From: Caldicellulosiruptor changbaiensis
GTDB taxonomy: Bacteria > Bacillota > Thermoanaerobacteria > Caldicellulosiruptorales > Caldicellulosiruptoraceae
Length of the DNA stretch: 64,000 bases
NCBI RefSeq assembly: GCF_003999255.1
Contig: NZ_CP034791.1
Span: 639,001 to 703,000 of the forward strand
Direction of reading: 5' to 3'
This document shows, one piece after another, positions 19,795 to 30,007 of the stretch (position 1 is the stretch's first letter; each line of letters opens with the position of its first letter). The position numbers and the translations under genes are program-made. Below the pieces are notes generated by a model. The model had not been told where the DNA came from and searched no databases. It saw only the letters and a list, made by a program, of their open reading frames with translations.

Positions 19795-20772
19795 GTGATA
19801 ACACATGGCAAAGAGATAAAGATATTTGCTGGAAATTCTAACAGAGAGTTAGCAGAAGAAATAGCCAAAAAGCTCAACAAAAAACTTGGCGATGCAGAAA
19901 TAGGCAGGTTTTCAGACGGTGAGATTTCAGTTAAGATTAATGAAACTGTACGTGGGGCGGATGTGTTTGTTGTTCAGTCAACATGCCACCCTGTCAATGA
20001 GAATCTCATGGAACTTTTAATTATGATTGACGCTTTTAAAAGAGCCTCAGCTGGAAGGATAACAGCTGTCATTCCTTACTATGGATATGCAAGACAAGAC
20101 AGAAAAGCCCGAGCTCGTGACCCAATTACTGCAAAGCTTGTTGCAAACTTGATTACCTCTGCTGGTGCTGACAGGGTACTCACAATGGACCTTCATGCGC
20201 CACAGATTCAAGGATTTTTTGACATCCCTCTTGACCATTTGATTGGTGTTCCGATATTGGCAAAATACTTCCTTGAAAATGTCAATCTTGAGAATGCAGT
20301 TGTTGTATCACCCGATTTGGGAAGTGTTACAAGAGCTCGCAACTTTGCAACAAAGCTTGATTTGCCGCTTGCTATCGTGGACAAAAGACGTCCCAAGGCA
20401 AATGTCGCTGAGATAATGAACATTATTGGTGATGTGAAGGACAAGACTGCCATAATGGTTGATGATATGATAGACACAGCAGGGACAATTGTTGCAGCAG
20501 CACAGGCTCTCATGGACTATGGCGCAAAAGAGATTTATGCTTGCTGTACACACCCGGTTTTGTCTGGTCCTGCTGTTGAGAGAATCCAAAACTCGCCAAT
20601 TAAAGAGCTGATTGTGTTGAACACTATTCCTCTGCCACCTGAAAAGAGAATAGACAAAATTAAAGTGCTCTCTGTTGCTGACCTGTTTGCTGAGGCAATT
20701 AACCGAATATATGAAGATGTTGCAATTTCGACTTTGTTTGATGAATACATCAGCACAAAGCCAAATAGATAA
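19795..20772 (+). CDS. prs: Ribose-phosphate pyrophosphokinase
   Basis: 325 residues from GTG 19795, which follows GGGGGT by eight bases; the ATG at 19759 in the same frame would add 12 unlikely residues. It makes PRPP from ribose-5-phosphate and ATP for the nucleotide and tryptophan/histidine pathways, including Upp and Hpt in this window. Motifs: [42 protein letters not shown], and the PRPP loop [12 protein letters not shown]. Confidence 0.95.
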   Translation: MITHGKEIKIFAGNSNRELAEEIAKKLNKKLGDAEIGRFSDGEISVKINETVRGADVFVVQSTCHPVNENLMELLIMIDAFKRASAGRITAVIPYYGYARQDRKARARDPITAKLVANLITSAGADRVLTMDLHAPQIQGFFDIPLDHLIGVPILAKYFLENVNLENAVVVSPDLGSVTRARNFATKLDLPLAIVDKRRPKANVAEIMNIIGDVKDKTAIMVDDMIDTAGTIVAAAQALMDYGAKEIYACCTHPVLSGPAVERIQNSPIKELIVLNTIPLPPEKRIDKIKVLSVADLFAEAINRIYEDVAISTLFDEYISTKPNR

Positions 20773-20810
20773 CTTATATAGAAAGATTTTTTGTAATAAA
20801 ATGAATCTAA

Positions 20811-20852
20811 AGGCTGTCTTTTGCTCAAAATTTGAAAGGCAGCCTAATTTTT
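20811..20852 (+). terminator. Intrinsic terminator between prs and pth
   Basis: AGGCTGTCTTT pairs with AAAGGCAGCCT, followed by AATTTTT. It lies about 18 bases before the pth start, so it may only partly reduce read-through. Confidence 0.7.
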
Positions 20853-20869
20853 ATAAAGAAGGAGTGAAT

Positions 20870-21445
20870 TTGAGTTTGGATTACATCATTGCTGGGCTTG
20901 GGAATCCTGGAGAGAGATATACTTTTACACGCCACAACGCAGGTTTTTTGGCAATTGATTATTTAGCACAGGCCTTCAACACAAAAGTGGACAGAATAAA
21001 GTTCAAAGGACTTATTGGAAGTTTTGAGTATGCTGACAAGAAAGTACTTCTTTTAAAACCCATGACATACATGAACTCAAGTGGTGATAGTATTGTAGAG
21101 GCAGTAAACTTCTACAAAATAAAGCCTGAAAAGCTAATTGTCATCTACGATGACATTGCATTTGATGTTGGAGTTGTTAAGATGAGAAAAAAAGGCTCAG
21201 ATGGTGGGCACAACGGTGTAAAGTCTATCATCCAGCGCCTTGGCACAGAAGAGTTTCCAAGGATTAGAATTGGCATTGGAGTGCCAAAGGAGGATATGGT
21301 AAAATATGTACTGTCAGAATTTGAAGATTTTGAGAAACAAAAGATCTTCAAAGCTATTGAAAAGGCAGCACAAGGTATTAAGATTTTACTCGAAAGTGGC
21401 ATTGACAGAGCTATGAACTATATAAATGGAGATGTGGTGGTGTAG
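20870..21445 (+). CDS. pth: Peptidyl-tRNA hydrolase
   Basis: 191 residues from TTG 20870 with AAGGAGTG upstream; the frame is open further back, into prs. It frees peptides from stalled peptidyl-tRNA. Motifs: IIAGLGNPGERYTFTRHNAG with the catalytic His, LKPMTYMNSSG, and YDDIAFDVG followed by KKGSDGGHNGVKSI. The prs-pth-mfd order matches Bacillus. Confidence 0.95.
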   Translation: MSLDYIIAGLGNPGERYTFTRHNAGFLAIDYLAQAFNTKVDRIKFKGLIGSFEYADKKVLLLKPMTYMNSSGDSIVEAVNFYKIKPEKLIVIYDDIAFDVGVVKMRKKGSDGGHNGVKSIIQRLGTEEFPRIRIGIGVPKEDMVKYVLSEFEDFEKQKIFKAIEKAAQGIKILLESGIDRAMNYINGDVVV

Positions 21446-21447
21446 AT

Positions 21448-24400
21448 TTGCTTAAAATTTTTGAAAAACTTGATGAATTTTTGAAAGTTGAGGAAGCAAT
21501 TTTAAAAAAGCGCCTTCCCATACTTGTCACAAACCTTGGCGAAATGGGGAAGGCCCTCTTGGTCCATGCAATATGTCAAAAATTTAACAAAAAGGTTCTC
21601 TTTATAACGCATCAAAAAAGCAAAAGTGAGTGGGAAAAGAGGTTTAAAAATCTTTTTGACAAGGTAATAGTTTTACAAGAGAGAGAAAATCCTCTTATAA
21701 ACTCATTTGCAAAGAGCAAGGACTCTGAGATCCAAAGGGCGGAGGAGTTTGTCAGAATTTTTGAAGAAGGATTTGATGTGCTTATTTTAAGCCCTCAAAA
21801 TTTGCTTGAAAAGTATTCTGATTTTAAGTTTGAGTCTCTCATCCTTGAAGAGAACAAGGAGTTAGGCTTTGAGGAATTTTTAACCACACTTACAAGGTAT
21901 GGTTATGAAAGAGTTAAGGTTGTTGAGAAAAAAGGTCAATTTTCTCAAAAAGGTGGAATAGTAGATATATACCCTATTTTCAGCAAATACCCTGTTAGAA
22001 TAGAATTCTTTGGTGATACAATTGACACTATAAGGTATTTTGATGTTGAGACTCAAAAGTCGTTTGAAAGGGTCTCTAATGTAAAGATTTATAAAGCTTG
22101 TGAATGGGATTTAAGTATTGACTTTTCGGATGGTATTAAAAAGATAGTAGCAGATTTTAAAAAACTTCAAAACAAACTCAAAGGCGATGCAAGAAAAAAC
22201 TTGGAAGAGAGTTTCAAGGATGTAGTGGATGGGCTTGATTTAAAAATTGACAGACTATATCCCTACTATTACCAAAAGTTTAGCTCCATTTTTGATATTT
22301 TCAATGATTGCCTTGTTATAATTGACGAGTATAATCAGGTTTACGGCGGCTTGAAAACTTTTGAAGAGCAGACTGAAGATCTTTACAAAGACCTTTTAGA
22401 AAAAGGATATGTTCTGCCAAAAATGGCAGAGTGCTATTTCAAAGTCTATGACATATTGGAAAAACTTTCCTCTTCAATTATCCTTCAAACGTTTGCACAA
22501 AGCATAAAAGAGATTCAAGTAAAAGATATCTTTTCTTTTAATAATCTCCGGGAGATTCCTTCATACAATGGTCAAAAAGAACTTTTAATAGAGGATATAA
22601 AGTATTACCAGTCAAAGGGTTATTTGATAAATGTCTTTGCTGGAAGTGAGACTTCACTTGAGGATTTAAAATCAGAACTTGAAAAGAGTAGAATAGAGTT
22701 TAACAAGACAGATGAAGTTTTAACAGATAGACAGGGAGTTTATCTTCTTCCACGGTCGATTGAAAAAGGGATTGAAATACAAAACTTAAAATGGGTTTGT
22801 CTTAGCTTTTTCAATGTTGAAAAGAAGAAAGGAAGAGATGTCAAAAAAAGACCAAAGTCAAAAAAGGAAGCATTTTATACAATTGAAGACTTAAAGTACG
22901 GAAGCTATGTTGTTCATAGGACATATGGTATAGGAAGATTTTTGGGATTTGAGAAGATAACTGTTGAGGGTGTGACAAAGGAATATTTAAAGCTTGAATA
23001 TGCCAATGGTTCTTATTTATATGTACCAACTACAAACTTAGATGTAATTGAAAAGTATATAGGTACTGATGATTCAGAACCCAAACTCTCAAAGCTTGGA
23101 ACTTTAGATTGGCAAAAACAAAAACAAAAGGTTAGAAAATCCCTTGAGGTTGTGGCAAAAGACATAGTTGAGCTGTATGCAAAGAGGCAGCTCAAAAAAG
23201 GGTTTAAGTTCTCACCTGACACCATTTGGCAAAAAGAGTTTGAGGAAAAGTTTCCATACACCGAAACAGAAGGTCAGCTTCAGGCAATTGAGGAGATTAA
23301 AAAGGACATGGAAAGCGAAAAGCCTATGGACAGGATACTTTGTGGTGATGTTGGATATGGCAAGACAGAGGTTGCAATGCGCGCAGCATTTAAAGCTGTG
23401 ATGGACTCAAAGCAGGTAGCGGTGCTTGTTCCAACTACAATCTTGGCTCAGCAGCACTATATGACATTTGTACAACGGATGAAGGATTTTCCAATAACAA
23501 TTGAAGTACTTTCGCGTTTAAAAAGTGAGAGCCAGCAAAAGAAGATATTAAGAGGGTTAAAAGACGGTACAATTGATATAATTATTGGAACTCATAGACT
23601 TTTATCAAATGATGTAAAGTTTAAAGACTTAGGGCTTTTGATTATTGACGAGGAGCACAAATTTGGAGTTGAACACAAGGAAAAGATAAAAAAGTTGAAA
23701 GAAAATGTGGACGTTTTGACTCTTACAGCAACACCAATTCCAAGAACACTCAATATGGCGCTGTTGGGCATAAGAGATTTGAGTGTCATTGAAGACCCTC
23801 CAGAGGATAGGTTTCCTGTGCAGACTTTTGTCATGGAGTACAATGAAAAGGTGATAAAAGAAGCTATCTTAAAAGAGGTTTCAAGAGGAGGTCAAGTATT
23901 TTACCTTTACAACAGGGTAAAAGGTATAGAAGAAGTGGTAAATAGGCTTCAAACACTTTTAGTGGAAGACGTCAAGATTGCATATGCGCATGGCCAGATG
24001 GATGAAAGACAGTTAGAAGAGGTGCTTATTGACTTTATAAACGGCAAATATGACGTACTTGTCTGCACAACAATAATTGAATCAGGTGTTGATATGCCAA
24101 ACGTCAATACACTCATTGTGGAGGATGCAGACAGACTTGGTCTTGCCCAGCTTTACCAGCTTCGCGGAAGGGTTGGGCGTTCAAACAAGCTTGCGTATGC
24201 ATATTTCACATTCAGAAAAGACAAAGTACTTTCTGAGGAGGCTGCAAAGAGACTTTCTGCTATAAAGGAGTTTACAGAGCTTGGCTCAGGTTTTAAGATT
24301 GCAATGAGAGACCTTGAAATAAGAGGTGCAGGCTCGATTGTGGGGAAGCTCCAGCATGGGCACATTAATGCTGTTGGTTATGACATGTATATAAGACTTT

Positions 24401-24879
24401 TGTCAGAAGAAATAAGAAGGCTCAAAGGAGAAGATATCCAGCCGGAGATTGAGCCGCAGATAGATATAAAGATAAATGCTTATATTAGTAGTGAATACAT
24501 CGACGATGACAAGGAAAGAATTAACATGTACAAGAAGATTTCTTCTATTGATACAAAAGAAGATGTTCAAGAAATCTATGATGAGCTTATTGATCGATTT
24601 GGAGATATTCCAAAAGAGGTTGACAACCTCATAAAAATTGCTTATATTAAGTTTCTCTGCAAAAAATTAGGAATTCTCTCTATTTCACAAAACGATAGCG
24701 AAAAGGTTAAGTTGCAATTTGTGGCCCAGGAAAATATTCCTTTGATCAAGACCTTGTTTTGTGAAAAAGGTATTTTGTACAGCGAAGGTAAAGATGGCAC
24801 ATTGATATTTTCTTTGTCGAAAGATTCTTTGGACTTTTTAGTAAATCTTTTGGAAGATTTAGCTGAAAAAGTTTGCTGA
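21448..24879 (+). CDS. mfd: Transcription-repair coupling factor Mfd
   Basis: 1143 residues, full length. Mfd removes stalled RNA polymerase from damaged DNA and recruits UvrA. In order: a UvrB-like N-terminal domain (KKGQFSQKGGIVDIYP), the polymerase-interaction domain near residues 490-550 (YGSYVVHRTYGIGRFLGFE), the helicase/translocase domains with GDVGYGKTEVAMRAAFKA and DEEHKFGVEHKE, QLRGRVGRS, and the C-terminal TRCF domain. TTG 21448 is two bases after the pth stop, so the genes are coupled. Confidence 0.96.
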   Translation: MLKIFEKLDEFLKVEEAILKKRLPILVTNLGEMGKALLVHAICQKFNKKVLFITHQKSKSEWEKRFKNLFDKVIVLQERENPLINSFAKSKDSEIQRAEEFVRIFEEGFDVLILSPQNLLEKYSDFKFESLILEENKELGFEEFLTTLTRYGYERVKVVEKKGQFSQKGGIVDIYPIFSKYPVRIEFFGDTIDTIRYFDVETQKSFERVSNVKIYKACEWDLSIDFSDGIKKIVADFKKLQNKLKGDARKNLEESFKDVVDGLDLKIDRLYPYYYQKFSSIFDIFNDCLVIIDEYNQVYGGLKTFEEQTEDLYKDLLEKGYVLPKMAECYFKVYDILEKLSSSIILQTFAQSIKEIQVKDIFSFNNLREIPSYNGQKELLIEDIKYYQSKGYLINVFAGSETSLEDLKSELEKSRIEFNKTDEVLTDRQGVYLLPRSIEKGIEIQNLKWVCLSFFNVEKKKGRDVKKRPKSKKEAFYTIEDLKYGSYVVHRTYGIGRFLGFEKITVEGVTKEYLKLEYANGSYLYVPTTNLDVIEKYIGTDDSEPKLSKLGTLDWQKQKQKVRKSLEVVAKDIVELYAKRQLKKGFKFSPDTIWQKEFEEKFPYTETEGQLQAIEEIKKDMESEKPMDRILCGDVGYGKTEVAMRAAFKAVMDSKQVAVLVPTTILAQQHYMTFVQRMKDFPITIEVLSRLKSESQQKKILRGLKDGTIDIIIGTHRLLSNDVKFKDLGLLIIDEEHKFGVEHKEKIKKLKENVDVLTLTATPIPRTLNMALLGIRDLSVIEDPPEDRFPVQTFVMEYNEKVIKEAILKEVSRGGQVFYLYNRVKGIEEVVNRLQTLLVEDVKIAYAHGQMDERQLEEVLIDFINGKYDVLVCTTIIESGVDMPNVNTLIVEDADRLGLAQLYQLRGRVGRSNKLAYAYFTFRKDKVLSEEAAKRLSAIKEFTELGSGFKIAMRDLEIRGAGSIVGKLQHGHINAVGYDMYIRLLSEEIRRLKGEDIQPEIEPQIDIKINAYISSEYIDDDKERINMYKKISSIDTKEDVQEIYDELIDRFGDIPKEVDNLIKIAYIKFLCKKLGILSISQNDSEKVKLQFVAQENIPLIKTLFCEKGILYSEGKDGTLIFSLSKDSLDFLVNLLEDLAEKVC

Positions 24880-24964
24880 GGAACAGGTGCTTTAAAATAA
24901 TCCTTCATTGTTTTATAATATTGTTACTATCAAAAAATACTTTTAGACAAAGGAGTAGAGATAT

Positions 24965-25972
24965 ATGACCAAGAAAACAAAGATTGCAATTTTTGCATCT
25001 GTAGCAGTTGTGCTACTGATAATCCTCATTGCCATAACCCCAGAGATAGTAAAGTACATTGATGAAAACAGAGCTGTTGCCATTGTAAATGGCGAGAAGA
25101 TTACAAAAAAAGAGTTTTCTATTAACTACAAATCTCAAATTGATTACTATGGACTTGACAAAGCTTTTTTGGCGCAGAAGGTTGGCAGCAAGACTTATGA
25201 GGAGCAGATAAAGGAGAATGTACTCGATGGTCTTATCGTAAGACAGATTGAATTTCAGCAGGCTAAAAAAAGAAATATAACATTAACTGCTCAGGAGAAA
25301 AAGGCAATAGAAGACCAAATTAACCAGTACAAAAATGACTCACAAAACGGATTGCAGTTTAAACAATATCTTCAAACTATTGGTGCAACAGAGGATGAGT
25401 ACAAAGACCAGATTATAAAATCCCAGATTGTTTCAAAGCTTTTTGATGAGCTAACAAAAAATCAAACAGCCTCTATGTCTGAGATAGAAAACTACTATAA
25501 TTCACATAAGTCTGATTATATCCAGGTAAAGGCAAGTCATATTCTATTTAAAGTTTCAGACTCAAAGGAGGAAGCTACAAAAAAGAAAAAAGCAGAAGAA
25601 GTTTTGCAGATGATTAAAAGTGGCCAGAACTTTGAAAAACTTGCTAAAAAGTACTCTGAGGATGAGAACACAAGACAAAAAGGAGGAGACCTTGGGTATT
25701 TTAGAAAAGGTGAAATGGTAAAAGAATTCGAAGATGTAGCATTTTCTCTTGGCATTGGGGAGATAAGTGGAATTGTCAAGACAAGCTATGGGTTTCACAT
25801 TATAAAGGTGACAGATAGAAAACAGCTTGCTTTGAACGATGTAAAGGACGAGATAAAATCAACAATAGAAACTCAGAAAAAACAACAATATTTCCAAAGC
25901 TTGCTTGAAAAGTGGAAAAAAGAAGCAAAGATAAAGAAGTTTGAAAATGTCCTAAAGAGTGTTTCTATATAA
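24965..25972 (+). CDS. Membrane-anchored parvulin-type peptidyl-prolyl isomerase (PrsA/SurA-like)
   Basis: 335 residues. One N-terminal membrane helix (about 7-29) is followed by a SurA-N-like helical domain and a rotamase domain at about 185-300 (VKASHILFKV ... GGDLGYFRKGEMVKEFEDVAF ... TSYGFHIIKV). It should fold exported proteins outside the membrane. There is no lipobox Cys, so unlike Bacillus PrsA it is held by the helix or released by cleavage. A weak promoter (TTTAAA, 17 bases, TATAAT at 24914) precedes it. Confidence 0.88.
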   Translation: MTKKTKIAIFASVAVVLLIILIAITPEIVKYIDENRAVAIVNGEKITKKEFSINYKSQIDYYGLDKAFLAQKVGSKTYEEQIKENVLDGLIVRQIEFQQAKKRNITLTAQEKKAIEDQINQYKNDSQNGLQFKQYLQTIGATEDEYKDQIIKSQIVSKLFDELTKNQTASMSEIENYYNSHKSDYIQVKASHILFKVSDSKEEATKKKKAEEVLQMIKSGQNFEKLAKKYSEDENTRQKGGDLGYFRKGEMVKEFEDVAFSLGIGEISGIVKTSYGFHIIKVTDRKQLALNDVKDEIKSTIETQKKQQYFQSLLEKWKKEAKIKKFENVLKSVSI

Positions 25973-26005
25973 ACATCCTTTTTAGAGGTTTGTATTTGAG
26001 GTGTT

Positions 26006-27379
26006 TTGAAAGTGGACTTTTTAGAAAAGGTAAGATGGACAATTGAAAAACATAACATGCTCAAAAAAGGCGACAAGGTTTTAATAGGCTGTTCTGGTGG
26101 AATCGATTCAATGGTTCTTTTGGATTGTATTTACAGATTAAAGGATGAGTATGAACTTGATATTACCGTTGCGCACCTTAACCATATGCTAAGACAAGAG
26201 GCAAAGGAGGATGAACAATTTGTAATTGATGCTTGTAAGAGGTATAATATTAAATGTATAACAAGGTCAATTGATGTTAGAAAAATCAAAGAAGAACGAA
26301 AACTTTCAGAAGAAGAAGCGGGAAGACTTGCAAGGTACAATTTTTTTTATGAACTTGTAAATAGTTTAGGACTCAGCAAGATTTTATTAGGACATAATAA
26401 AAATGATGTTGTTGAAACCTTCTTTTTGAATCTATTCAGAGGAAGTGGACTTGATGGTCTTGCATCAATCCCACCTGTGCGCGATATTGTTGCAAGACCA
26501 CTTATATATATGTCAAGAGAAGAGATTGAAGAGTATGCGAAAGAAAATGGCATAAAGTATGTCATAGATAAGACAAACTTTTCTTCAAAGTATAAGCGAA
26601 ATGTCGTAAGAAACGAGATTTTACCAGTCGTGAAAGAAAAATTTGGAGACGGAGTAATTGATACTATTTTCAGGACAATAAATATAATAAGAGATGAAAA
26701 TATCCAGATAAATGAACTTGTTGAAGACGCTTTTAATGAGTGTGTCAGGAAAGAAGATTTTTACTATGTCCTTGACATAAAACACGTAATCACCTTACAA
26801 CCTTTTTTACAGAGAAGACTTGTAAAAAGGACTCTCAAAGAGTTTGACATGCCAATTTCAGTTGAGATAGTTGAAGACGTATTAAAGCTCTTTTCACTTC
26901 CTTCTGGTAAAAAGAAGGTATTTGATGATTTGATTGTTGAGAAGCAAAATGAAGCTATTGTATTTTACAAAAAGGCAGAGGAGAAAACCTTTTGCTTTGA
27001 AATTCCATTAAAAGAGGAGTATGATATAAGATATAGAAATTTTGAATTCAAATTTAAAGTTACAAATGAAAAGGAAAAAGAAGATAGCATTTATATTGAT
27101 GCTGAACAAATAGTTGATGGGAAACTATTTTTCAGAACAAGAAGAGATGGTGATTTTATACAGCTAAAAGTGGGTAAGAAAAAACTAAAAGAATGGTTTA
27201 TTGATAAAAAGATTCCGAAGCGTTGGCGAGATAATATTCCACTTCTTACCAAAGACAGTGAAGTAATTGTCATATTTGATATATATTCAAATGCAGTAAC
27301 AATAAATCAAAAATATAAAGTAAAACCACAAACAAGGCAATTTTTAAAGATAAAATTCACAAAACTGGAAGGAGTTTGA
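26006..27379 (+). CDS. tilS: tRNA(Ile)-lysidine synthase
   Basis: 457 residues. It changes the wobble C of the CAU-anticodon tRNA-Ile to lysidine so that AUA is read as isoleucine. The PP-loop GCSGGIDSMVLLD is at about residues 28-40, followed by VAHLNHMLRQEA and GHNKNDVVET. The C-terminal TilS domain (FFRTRRDGD, KKLKEWFIDKKIPKRWRD) is complete. Its stop overlaps the hpt ATG (ATGA-type). tilS-hpt-ftsH is the conserved Firmicute order. Confidence 0.95.
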   Translation: MKVDFLEKVRWTIEKHNMLKKGDKVLIGCSGGIDSMVLLDCIYRLKDEYELDITVAHLNHMLRQEAKEDEQFVIDACKRYNIKCITRSIDVRKIKEERKLSEEEAGRLARYNFFYELVNSLGLSKILLGHNKNDVVETFFLNLFRGSGLDGLASIPPVRDIVARPLIYMSREEIEEYAKENGIKYVIDKTNFSSKYKRNVVRNEILPVVKEKFGDGVIDTIFRTINIIRDENIQINELVEDAFNECVRKEDFYYVLDIKHVITLQPFLQRRLVKRTLKEFDMPISVEIVEDVLKLFSLPSGKKKVFDDLIVEKQNEAIVFYKKAEEKTFCFEIPLKEEYDIRYRNFEFKFKVTNEKEKEDSIYIDAEQIVDGKLFFRTRRDGDFIQLKVGKKKLKEWFIDKKIPKRWRDNIPLLTKDSEVIVIFDIYSNAVTINQKYKVKPQTRQFLKIKFTKLEGV

Positions 27380-27918
27380 TGGTAGTGAAAGACATAACAA
27401 TGAAAGTAAAAGAGATTTTGATAACAGAAGAGCAGATTCGTCAAAAAGTAAAAGAGCTTGGTCAGAAAATATCTGAGGACTATAAAGACAGTGATGATTT
27501 CTTGATGGTGTGCATATTAAAAGGCGGAGTTGTGTTCATGGCAGATTTGCTGAGGCAAATAACAATTCCTGTTAAGATAGAATTCATGGCTGTTTCCAGC
27601 TATGGTAATTCAACCTCTTCGTCAGGGATTGTCAGAATACTAAAAGACCTTGATACAAGTATTGAAGGGAAAGATGTTCTACTTGTTGAGGACATTGTTG
27701 ACACAGGCCTTACTCTAAAATACATCACAGAATACTTAAAAGGGAGAAGACCCCGAAGCCTCAGGATTTGCACAATGCTTGACAAACCAAGCAGAAGGAA
27801 GGTTGATGTGGAGATACATTATAAAGGGTTTGAGATACCAGACAAGTTTGTTATAGGGTATGGTCTGGATTATGCAGGTCTTTATAGGAATCTACCTTAT
27901 ATTGGTGTTTTAGAGTGA
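27379..27918 (+). CDS. hpt: Hypoxanthine phosphoribosyltransferase
   Basis: 179 residues from ATG 27379, which overlaps the tilS stop by one base; GGAAGGAG lies six bases upstream. It salvages hypoxanthine and guanine with PRPP. Motifs are CILKGGVVFMADL, EFMAVSSYGNSTSSSG, the PRPP loop LLVEDIVDTGLTL, and FVIGYGLDYAGLYRNLPYIG. Confidence 0.94.
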   Translation: MVVKDITMKVKEILITEEQIRQKVKELGQKISEDYKDSDDFLMVCILKGGVVFMADLLRQITIPVKIEFMAVSSYGNSTSSSGIVRILKDLDTSIEGKDVLLVEDIVDTGLTLKYITEYLKGRRPRSLRICTMLDKPSRRKVDVEIHYKGFEIPDKFVIGYGLDYAGLYRNLPYIGVLE

Positions 27919-27968
27919 GAAAACCTTAAAGTTTAACTTTATAAATTGAAAGGAGTGCCTATCTACAA

Positions 27969-29816
27969 TTGAGGAACTTATTCAAAACAGCAACAATTTA
28001 CATTTTAATTGCTCTGGTAATTTTATTGCTGGTTGATATTTTAAGTGGTGGACTTAGTTACAACCAGCTTTGGAATATGAGTGAAAAGAGAAACGTCATT
28101 TACTCAGAGCTGATAAACGACATCAATGATGGAAAAGTCTCACGGATAATACTTAGCTATAACAATGTCTCTGGCCAGTATAAGGATGGAACAAAGTTTG
28201 ACAATGTGTTTGTGCCGTCACCTGACAAGTTTTTAGACCAGATACAGCCAGCAATTGAATCAAAGCAGATAGAGATTGTGACAAAAGAACCTCCTCAGGT
28301 TCCATGGTGGCTATCAACGTTTTTACCAATGTTGATTTTTGCGGGACTTATGATTTTTGTATGGATCTTCATGCTCCAGCAGACACAAGGCGGCGGCAGT
28401 AAAATAATGTCTTTTACAAAGTCAAGAGCAAAGACCATTCAGGACTTAAAAAAGAAAGTCACATTTGCTGATGTTGCAGGAGCTGATGAAGAAAAGGAAG
28501 AGTTAAAAGAGGTTATAGATTTTCTCAAAAATCCGAGAAAGTATATAGAGCTTGGTGCAAGGATTCCAAAAGGTATTTTGCTTGTTGGACCGCCTGGCAC
28601 AGGTAAAACACTTTTAGCAAAGGCTGTTGCGGGTGAGGCAGGTGTTCCGTTTTTCAGTATATCTGGTTCTGACTTTGTTGAAATGTTTGTTGGTGTTGGT
28701 GCTGCAAGGGTAAGAGACTTATTTGACCAGGCAAAGAGAAATGCACCTTGTGTTGTATTTATAGATGAGATAGACGCAGTTGGTCGTCACAGAGGAGCAG
28801 GGCTTGGCGGAGGCCATGACGAAAGAGAGCAAACCTTAAACCAGCTTCTTGTTGAGATGGATGGTTTTGGAACAAATGAGGGAATAATTGTCATGGCGGC
28901 AACAAATAGACCGGACATATTAGACCCTGCGCTTTTGCGACCTGGTAGATTTGACAGGCAGATTGTTGTAAACATTCCAGATGCAAAGGCAAGAGAAGAG
29001 ATTTTAAAGGTCCACGCGAGAAACAAACCACTCGGGTCTGATGTTGACCTTTCTCAAATAGCAAAGATAACAGCAGGCTTTACAGGTGCAGACCTTGAGA
29101 ACCTTTTAAATGAAGCTGCGCTTTTGGCTGCGCGAAAAGGCAAAAAACAAATCAATATGGAAGAAGTTCAAGAGGCTGTTGCAAAGGTTTTGATGGGCCC
29201 TGAAAAGAGAAGCAGAGTGTACACAGAAAAAGAAAAGAAACTCACTGCATACCATGAAGCAGGTCATGCTATTGTAAGAACCATGATTCCTGACGCAGAG
29301 CCTGTTCATGAAGTTTCAATTATACCACGAGGATATGCTGGCGGGTATACAATGTATCTGCCCAAAGAGGATAAGTTCTATGCATCAAAGTCTGATATGA
29401 TGAGAGAGATTATTACTCTTCTTGGTGGAAGAGTAGCAGAGAAACTTGTTTTGGAGGATGTATCAACTGGAGCATCGTCAGACATAAAGCGTGCAACCAA
29501 GATTGCAAGGGATATGGTTACAAAGTATGGCATGTCTGATAAACTTGGTCCTATGACATTTGGGACAGAGCAGGAAGAAGTATTTTTAGGCAGAGACCTT
29601 GCACTTGCAAGAAATTACTCTGAAGAGGTTGCAGCTGAGATAGATAGAGAAATCAAGAGTATAATTGAAGAGGCTTATAAAAAAGCTGAGGAGATACTAA
29701 AACAAAACATTGACAAACTACACAAGGTGGCGAATGCACTTTTAGAGAAGGAAAAGCTGACAGGCGAAGAGTTCAGAAAGCTTGTATTCGAAGATGCACA
29801 GCCACAACCTGCGTAA
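27969..29816 (+). CDS. ftsH: ATP-dependent zinc metalloprotease FtsH
   Basis: 615 residues. Two N-terminal membrane helices flank a small outside domain, followed by the AAA domain (Walker [20 protein letters not shown], Walker [12 protein letters not shown], second region of homology [18 protein letters not shown]) and the peptidase domain (zinc motif HEAGH, third ligand Asp in [14 protein letters not shown]). It degrades membrane and regulatory proteins. It starts with TTG 27969; GAAAGGAG lies upstream, somewhat far. Confidence 0.97.
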   Translation: MRNLFKTATIYILIALVILLLVDILSGGLSYNQLWNMSEKRNVIYSELINDINDGKVSRIILSYNNVSGQYKDGTKFDNVFVPSPDKFLDQIQPAIESKQIEIVTKEPPQVPWWLSTFLPMLIFAGLMIFVWIFMLQQTQGGGSKIMSFTKSRAKTIQDLKKKVTFADVAGADEEKEELKEVIDFLKNPRKYIELGARIPKGILLVGPPGTGKTLLAKAVAGEAGVPFFSISGSDFVEMFVGVGAARVRDLFDQAKRNAPCVVFIDEIDAVGRHRGAGLGGGHDEREQTLNQLLVEMDGFGTNEGIIVMAATNRPDILDPALLRPGRFDRQIVVNIPDAKAREEILKVHARNKPLGSDVDLSQIAKITAGFTGADLENLLNEAALLAARKGKKQINMEEVQEAVAKVLMGPEKRSRVYTEKEKKLTAYHEAGHAIVRTMIPDAEPVHEVSIIPRGYAGGYTMYLPKEDKFYASKSDMMREIITLLGGRVAEKLVLEDVSTGASSDIKRATKIARDMVTKYGMSDKLGPMTFGTEQEEVFLGRDLALARNYSEEVAAEIDREIKSIIEEAYKKAEEILKQNIDKLHKVANALLEKEKLTGEEFRKLVFEDAQPQPA

Positions 29817-29877
29817 TGTATGAGGTTTAAAGGTATTTTGAGGTGGATAGAGTGAGTATGAAATTTAAAAATAGATA

Positions 29878-29906
29878 TTGCAATTTTATACTGAATGTAA
29901 TATAAT
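29878..29906 (+). promoter_or_regulatory. Sigma-A promoter for glnA
   Basis: TTGCAA (29878-29883), an exact 17-base spacer, TATAAT (29901-29906). The expected RNA start is near 29913. Confidence 0.75.
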
Positions 29907-29917
29907 AATAAATGTGA

Positions 29918-29963
29918 GGACAAAGGCGTTCTCAGTAGAAGAGGGATGCCTTTGTCCTTTTTT
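29918..29963 (+). terminator. Leader terminator/attenuator before glnA
   Basis: GGACAAAGGC (29918-29927) pairs perfectly with GCCTTTGTCC (29948-29957), then TTTTTT. It begins about five bases after the predicted start of the glnA transcript and ends about 45 bases before the glnA ATG, so it must either be bypassed or serve as an attenuator. Confidence 0.8.
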
Positions 29964-30007
29964 GTTTATAGAATCAAAAAAATCTAATAAATGGAGGGGA
30001 AGGTCGG

